64,000 nucleotides of DNA from Halobellus clavatus (GTDB lineage Archaea; Halobacteriota; Halobacteria; Halobacteriales; Haloferacaceae): NCBI RefSeq assembly GCF_900107195.1, contig NZ_FNPB01000004.1:62001-126000 (forward strand), written 5' to 3'. Both the position numbers and the translations under genes were made by a program. The notes beneath the pieces were generated by a model. The model saw only the letters and a program-made list of their open reading frames with translations, searched no databases and had not been told where the DNA came from. Positions within the stretch are counted from its first letter, which is position 1, and each line of letters opens with the position of its first letter. This document shows positions 59,731 through 64,000 of the stretch, in pieces.

Positions 59731-61098
59731 ATGTCAGGGGACCACCCGAACCACCCGAGTATCGATCAATCCGACCGCACCCTCCCGCGTAACCTGCGAC
59801 AGACTGGCGACCCCGGAATCCGGATGCTGGTCTCGACCCGCGTCCGCAAGTCGCCGTTCTTCGACAAGTCGTTCAACGAGGAAGGCGCCTGGCGCGCGAC
59901 GGTGTACAACCGGATCTATCACCCGCGCGGCCTCGTCGAGCCCGAAGACGGCGGCGCAATGGCCGAGTACGAAGCGCTGACCGAGAAGGTGACGCTGTGG
60001 GACGTTTCCGTCGAGCGACAGATCCGCGTGAAAGGTCCCGATGCGGAGGCGCTCACGGACTACGTCATCACGCGTGACGCCACCGAGATCGAGCCGATGC
60101 ACGGCAAGTACGTCATCCTCTGCAACGAGGACGGCGGCATTCTCAACGACCCGATCCTCCTGCGAGTTGCCGAGGACGAGTTCTGGTTCTCGATCTCGGA
60201 CTCGACGCTGATGCAGTGGATCCAGGGCGTGAACGTGGGGATGGACTTCGACGTCGAGGTCGACGAGATCGACGTCGCTCCGATGCAGATCCAGGGCCCG
60301 CTCTCCGAGGACGTGATGGTCGAAGTCGTGGGCGAAGAAGTCAGCGAGATTCCGTACTACGGCCTGATGGAGGCCGAAATCAACGGCGCGTCCGTGCTCG
60401 TGAGCCAGACCGGGTTCTCCGGCGAGAAGGGCTTCGAGATCTACGTGCGGGACGCGACCAAGAACGCCGAGCGCGTGTGGGACCCCGTGATGGAGACCGT
60501 CAAAGACCACGGCGGCCGTCAGATCGCGCCGGGACACCACCGCCGTATCGCCGCAGGGATCCTCTCGTGGGGCCAGGACATGGACCACGAGACCTCGCCG
60601 TTCCAGGTCAACCTCGGCTACCAGGTCCCCGACGACAAGGAGGGCGACTACATCGGCAAGGAAGAACTCGAGCGGCAGCAGGAACTCATCGAGAACGGCG
60701 AGTACCCGTTCAACCTCAAGATGGTCGGCCTGAAGATGGCCGGCGAGCCGATCCGCGACTACGCGCCTGACTTCTGGCTCATCTCCGATCCGGAGACGGG
60801 CGAAGAGTGCGGCTACATGACCTCACCGTGGTGGAACCCCGATCTCGAGACCAACATCGGTCTCGGGTTCGTCCCCGCCGACAAGCTTGAGGACGCCGCG
60901 CAGGCGACCCTCGACGACGAGATCTACGAGGACGACCTCGACCTCGAGTTCCAGGTGCACCTCCCCGACGAGTACGCCGAAGAAGAAGGCGAGCCGGTGT
61001 TCGCAACGGTCGCGGAAGTCCCGTTCAAGGAGTCCGTGAACCCGAGCGCCCGCGAGCAGGCGAAACTGAACGCGCGCGAAGACGCTCAGTCCGAATAA
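59731..61098 (+). CDS. GcvT-family aminomethyltransferase-like protein
   Basis: A 455-residue folate-dependent methyltransferase-like protein, longer than typical GcvT (about 360). The ATG at 59731 was chosen over 59638 because of the TATA spacing. GcvT-family marks: LWDVSVERQIRVKGPDAEAL, then GGILNDPILLRV with the conserved Asp, VAPMQIQGPLSED, QTGFSGEKGFEIYV, and the C-terminal barrel with GYMTSPWWNP and NIGLGFVPADKL. GcvT transfers the aminomethyl group of glycine to tetrahydrofolate. This paralog may instead demethylate another compound (DmdA and related enzymes share the fold). No gcvH or gcvP lies nearby, but glyA and a MetF-like gene follow. Confidence 0.85.
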   Translation: MSGDHPNHPSIDQSDRTLPRNLRQTGDPGIRMLVSTRVRKSPFFDKSFNEEGAWRATVYNRIYHPRGLVEPEDGGAMAEYEALTEKVTLWDVSVERQIRVKGPDAEALTDYVITRDATEIEPMHGKYVILCNEDGGILNDPILLRVAEDEFWFSISDSTLMQWIQGVNVGMDFDVEVDEIDVAPMQIQGPLSEDVMVEVVGEEVSEIPYYGLMEAEINGASVLVSQTGFSGEKGFEIYVRDATKNAERVWDPVMETVKDHGGRQIAPGHHRRIAAGILSWGQDMDHETSPFQVNLGYQVPDDKEGDYIGKEELERQQELIENGEYPFNLKMVGLKMAGEPIRDYAPDFWLISDPETGEECGYMTSPWWNPDLETNIGLGFVPADKLEDAAQATLDDEIYEDDLDLEFQVHLPDEYAEEEGEPVFATVAEVPFKESVNPSAREQAKLNAREDAQSE

Positions 61099-61223
61099 CG
61101 TCCGGAGCCCCCCGGTTCCGGCGGGCCTGATTCGCTCGGCTGGGCCGGTCGACTCCGTGTTTTCCGCTCTCCTCTTCGCTTCTGTCGCGATCCTCACACG
61201 GCGAGCGCTGCCGCCGCGACTCC

Positions 61224-61264
61224 CGACCACCGTGGCTCTCGACCACCGTGGCTCTCGACCACCG
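61224..61264. repeat. Short tandem repeat, 16-base unit, 2.6 copies
   Basis: The unit cgaccaccgtggctct is repeated exactly at 61224 and 61240, with a partial third copy at 61256. It lies between convergent genes and has no coding frame that I can support. Confidence 0.85.
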
Positions 61265-61347
61265 CGACCCACGCTCTGGGCGCGTATTCGCGTCGCACGG
61301 TGAGTCGGGTGCTCACTACCGAGAAGGGCCGGGGCTCGGGACGTGAG

Positions 61348-62169
61348 CTACCCGGTGAGCGTGACCGGCCGGTCCGCCGAGAGCATCACGTCCTGCACGA
61401 TGCTTCCGAGCAGGACCTTCTGGACGCCCGAGCGCTTCCGCCCGCCCATCACGATCCCGGTCGCATCCCGGGTTTCCGCCTCCTCGACGATCGTCTCCGT
61501 GACGCCGCCACCGACGGCGACGCGTTCGGTGTCGATGCCGTGGTCTTCGAGCGCGTCCGCCGCCTCGACGGCGGCGTCGACGTCATCGAACTCGTGTGCT
61601 GGCGCGCCCTTGTAGTCCTGCTCGGGGAACACGTAGAGCACGGTCGCCTCGACGTCGTCCGGCGCGGCCGGGAGACTCGTGACGTACTCGACCTGGTGGT
61701 GTACCCGGTCGGCGTTCGAGTCGACCGGGAGCAACAACCGCCGCGTCCCACGGTGGATCGACATCTCCGTCCCGGTCATCGTCACCGGCCGATCGGTCGA
61801 GACGAACACGTCGTTGACGACGCTCCCGATGAGCAACCGGGCGACGCCCGAGCGCTTGCGACCGCCCATCACCAGTTCGTCGGCAGCGATGTCGTCGGCG
61901 ACGTCGATGATCTCTCTCGCGATCGTCTCACCGCCCTCGACTCGCCGCTCAACGGAGACACCGTTCGTCTCTAAGTACTCCGCGGCCGCGACAGCGGAGT
62001 CCATATCCGAGAAGTCGACGCCCTCGTCGGTCTGCAGCGAGTCGGGCGGGACGACGTACAGCACCGTCACTTCGGCTTCCGCAGCCGATTCTGTGAGCGC
62101 GACCGCGTGATCTGCTTGCGCGAGCGCCCGCTCTTCGTTGCCGTCGACTGGAATGAGTACTCGGTACAT
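61348..62169 (-). CDS. Universal stress protein with two UspA domains
   Basis: A 273-residue tandem UspA protein. Domain 1 covers about 1-135 (MYRVLIPVDGNEERAL, with VMGGRKRSGVARLLIGSVVN). Domain 2 covers about 140-273 (RRLLLPVDSNADRVHHQVEY, with VMGGRKRSGVQKVLLGSIVQ). The ATP-type Usp motif G-x-x-G-9x-G-S/T has Lys at the second Gly in both domains, while the last G-S is kept. Nucleotide binding may therefore be altered. Two ttaaaac boxes precede the ATG. It lies between the GcvT-like gene and glyA. Confidence 0.92.
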   Translation of the reverse strand: MYRVLIPVDGNEERALAQADHAVALTESAAEAEVTVLYVVPPDSLQTDEGVDFSDMDSAVAAAEYLETNGVSVERRVEGGETIAREIIDVADDIAADELVMGGRKRSGVARLLIGSVVNDVFVSTDRPVTMTGTEMSIHRGTRRLLLPVDSNADRVHHQVEYVTSLPAAPDDVEATVLYVFPEQDYKGAPAHEFDDVDAAVEAADALEDHGIDTERVAVGGGVTETIVEEAETRDATGIVMGGRKRSGVQKVLLGSIVQDVMLSADRPVTLTG

Positions 62170-62251
62170 AGTCCAGTTAAAACGATGACATCAGAGGTGT
62201 TAAAACGGCCGTTGAATCCCAGTTCCCCGTAATCGCGGGCGCTCGGGGCCG

Positions 62252-63499
62252 TTACTCGTAGAGGGTGTACTCGTCGGTCAGTTCGTCGACCCGCGTCGCG
62301 ACCGCCGAGAGGGTCTCCTCGTCTTCGGGATCGTCCACGATGCGGGCGATGAGGTCTGCGACCTCACGGCACGTCGACTCGGTGAAGCCGCGCGTGGTCA
62401 CGCCCGGCGTGCCGATTCGGATGCCGCTGGGGTCGAACGCCGACCGCGTCTCGCCGGGGACCGTGTTGGCGTTGAGCACGACGCCGACGGATTCGAGCGC
62501 CGACTCGACGGTCTTGCCCGTCGTGTCCGGATGCGACGGTCGGAGGTCCACGAGCAGCAGGTGGTTGTCGGTGCCGCCAGAGACCAGCGTGAAGCCGTGT
62601 TCCTGCAGGCGGTCTGCGAGCGCCTGGGCGTTCGCGATCGTCTGTTCGGCGTACGCCTGGAAGTCCTCGGAGAGCGCCTCGCCGAATCCGACGGCTTTGC
62701 CGGCGATGTTGTGCATCGCGGGGCCGCCCTGTGCGCCGGGGAAGACCGCATTGTCGATGGCGTCGGCGTACTCGTCGTCGCACATCACGATCCCGCCGCG
62801 CCCCGCGCGGATGGTCTTGTGCGTCGAGCCCGTGACGAAGTCGGCGACGCCGACGGGCGACGCGTGGACGTCGGCGGCGACGAGCCCGGTGATGTGGGCG
62901 ATGTCCGCGAGGTGGTAGGCATCGGCCGAGTCGGCGGCCTTCTGAATCCGCTCCCACTCGACCTCCCGGGGGTACGCGGAGTAGCCCGAGACGATGATGT
63001 CGGGGTCGAACGACTCTGCCTTCGCGGCCAGTCCCTCGTAGTCGATGTACCCCGTCTCCTCGTCGACTTTGTACTGTTCGACCTCGTAGGTCTTGCCGGC
63101 GAAGTTCGCGGGGTGCCCGTGTGAGAGGTGCCCGCCGTGGGTCAGATCCAGCGAGAGGATCTTATCGCCCGGGTCGAGCATCGCCAGATAGACCGCCATA
63201 TTCGCCTGTGACCCCGAGTGGGGCTGGACGTTGACGTGGTCGGCTCCCCACAGTTCTTTCGCCCGGTCGATCGCTAGCTGCTCGACCTCGTCGGCGTACT
63301 CACAGCCCGCGTAGTAGCGCTCGCCCGGATAGCCCTCCGCGTAGTTGTTGGTCAGCTCCGAACTCTGCGCTTCCATCACGGCCTCCGAGACGTGGTTCTC
63401 GCTCGCGATCATCGACAGCGTCTCGTTCTGTCTCCGGCGCTCGCCTTCGAGCGCCTCGGCGACGGCCTGATCGACCGACGCGACAGTTTCATACGTCAT
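62252..63499 (-). CDS. glyA: Serine hydroxymethyltransferase
   Basis: A 415-residue PLP enzyme that converts serine and tetrahydrofolate to glycine and methylene-tetrahydrofolate. Motifs: SENHVSEAVMEAQSSELTNN and YAEGYPGERYYAGCEYADEV at the N-terminus, QPHSGSQANMAVYLAMLDPG, the cofactor Asp in YHLADIAHITGL, and the PLP-binding Lys in VTGSTHKTIRAGRGG. The C-terminal part has GIRIGTPGVTTRGF. Length and motifs match archaeal GlyA. A TATA-like box (63523-63531, minus strand) lies about 27 bases before the ATG. Confidence 0.97.
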   Translation of the reverse strand: MTYETVASVDQAVAEALEGERRRQNETLSMIASENHVSEAVMEAQSSELTNNYAEGYPGERYYAGCEYADEVEQLAIDRAKELWGADHVNVQPHSGSQANMAVYLAMLDPGDKILSLDLTHGGHLSHGHPANFAGKTYEVEQYKVDEETGYIDYEGLAAKAESFDPDIIVSGYSAYPREVEWERIQKAADSADAYHLADIAHITGLVAADVHASPVGVADFVTGSTHKTIRAGRGGIVMCDDEYADAIDNAVFPGAQGGPAMHNIAGKAVGFGEALSEDFQAYAEQTIANAQALADRLQEHGFTLVSGGTDNHLLLVDLRPSHPDTTGKTVESALESVGVVLNANTVPGETRSAFDPSGIRIGTPGVTTRGFTESTCREVADLIARIVDDPEDEETLSAVATRVDELTDEYTLYE

Positions 63500-63672
63500 A
63501 TCTGTTCCTCAGAACCGGATCCGCATAACTCTCTGTTCGACACAACATTCCTGACTTTCGAGAGGCTGAGTGACTCGGCCTGTCGGTGGGGTGCATATTC
63601 ATTCGTGTGAGTGGTCCGCCGCTCGGACGCGCCGGGTCGGTGCTGCGTCCGCGCCGTCCGGTCGATCGTCGA

Positions 63673-64000
63673 TTAGTTCTGGAGCCGACTCTGTCGCCAG
63701 TTCTCGAGGTCCGGCGTCTGATTGAACGTGTAGATGTGGACGCCGCGGATCTTGTACTCGTCGTCGTTCACGTACGGTGCCAGCCCCTCGATCAGGTCGT
63801 CGGGCTTGTAGCGTCCGCGCGATCCGACCAGTTGCTTGACGAACCCGAAGATCCCGGTCGTCTTCCGCAGGAACTTCACCGAATCGCCGACGCCGACCTT
63901 CTGTGAGATGCTCAAGAGACGCTGGTAGTTCATCACGCCCGGGATGCCGACCTCCACCGGGAGGTCGACGCCGCGGGCACGAATGTCCTCGATCCACTCC
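63673..64000 (-). CDS. Methylenetetrahydrofolate reductase-like protein, 3' part only
   Basis: The C-terminal 108 residues of a gene that runs off the window. The pattern VDLPVEVGIPGVMNYQRLL, then KVGVGDSVKFLRK, then KIRGVHIYTFNQTPDLENW matches the C-terminal end of MetF-family TIM-barrel enzymes, in which the HIYTFN-like strand is near the FAD site. MetF reduces methylene-tetrahydrofolate to methyl-tetrahydrofolate. Its position behind glyA strengthens the reading. The catalytic N-terminal half is not visible, so the exact reaction is unproven. Confidence 0.8.
   Translation of the reverse strand, partial: EWIEDIRARGVDLPVEVGIPGVMNYQRLLSISQKVGVGDSVKFLRKTTGIFGFVKQLVGSRGRYKPDDLIEGLAPYVNDDEYKIRGVHIYTFNQTPDLENWRQSRLQN

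Noticed and set aside
61224-61264. CRISPR-like repeat
   Set aside because: The copies are directly adjacent with no spacers. It is a simple tandem repeat.
1-64000. tRNA or rRNA genes
   Set aside because: No T-loop-like ggttcraatcc element in a cloverleaf context and no rRNA-like sequence was noticed on either strand.

Overview
The window is chromosomal DNA from a halophilic archaeon (class Halobacteria). Base composition is mostly high GC, the proteins are acidic and rich in Asp, Glu and Thr, and many start codons lie about 25-30 bases after an AT-rich TATA-like box, which suggests leaderless mRNAs. Several families are typical of haloarchaea: a HTH_10 (bacterio-opsin activator type) regulator, Thr-rich surface proteins with PGF-CTERM-like tails, a two-domain UspA protein, and DUF1616, DUF4129, DUF4350 and DUF58 proteins. 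I saw no tRNA, rRNA, CRISPR array or prophage.

Bases 1-9.5 kb are mixed. They hold a partial class-V aminotransferase, a YdjM-like membrane protein, a lone IS1341-type tnpB, a DUF4397 lipoprotein with an internal duplication, a small winged-helix regulator operon, an aldo/keto reductase and a haloarchaeal conserved protein. After these come a decayed gene remnant, an 81-base inverted repeat, a two-helix membrane protein and a 50-residue CxxC zinc-finger protein that is easy to miss.

Bases 9.5-24.6 kb form a surface-protein island. It contains a secreted subtilisin-like protease with cohesin-like and dockerin-like modules, a lipoprotein, a cohesin-like wall protein, a broken PGF-CTERM fragment, two paralogous Thr-rich stalk proteins and a 2,359-residue protein. 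The large protein carries GLUG repeats, a beta-helix, eight tandem modules with a GVPDLYA-like motif and two CARDB-like domains.

Bases 22.8-36.5 kb are a long run of minus-strand genes. They encode a DUF4129 protein, a DUF1616 protein, two paralogous FtsX-type permeases with Ig/CARDB-like domains in their outer loops, a polytopic membrane protein, one LolD-like ATPase and a Thr-rich surface protein. Facing it are a DUF58 operon (36.6-39.5 kb) and a MoxR/DUF4350 operon (39.4-41.8 kb), whose 3' ends overlap antisense and encode Ser-Asp-Glu tails on both strands.

Bases 42.2-56.6 kb are one giant gene of 4,788 codons. It encodes a secreted protein with about 20 CARDB-like repeats, interspersed Ig-like modules, 11 ASH (choice-of-anchor D) repeats, two PGF-pre-PGF-like domains and a membrane tail. 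Its first 2.4 kb is visibly richer in A+T than the rest.

Bases 56.6-64 kb return to housekeeping: small membrane proteins, the HTH_10 regulator, a MOSC protein, a GcvT-like aminomethyltransferase, UspA, glyA and the end of a methylenetetrahydrofolate-reductase-like gene. These last genes suggest one-carbon/folate metabolism.

The strongest candidate for an undescribed system is the neighbourhood at 22.8-56.6 kb. An Ig-bearing dual-FtsX transporter, a MoxR/DUF58/DUF4350/DUF4129 set and giant modular surface proteins lie side by side. A joint role in building or exporting cell-surface proteins is my inference from context only.
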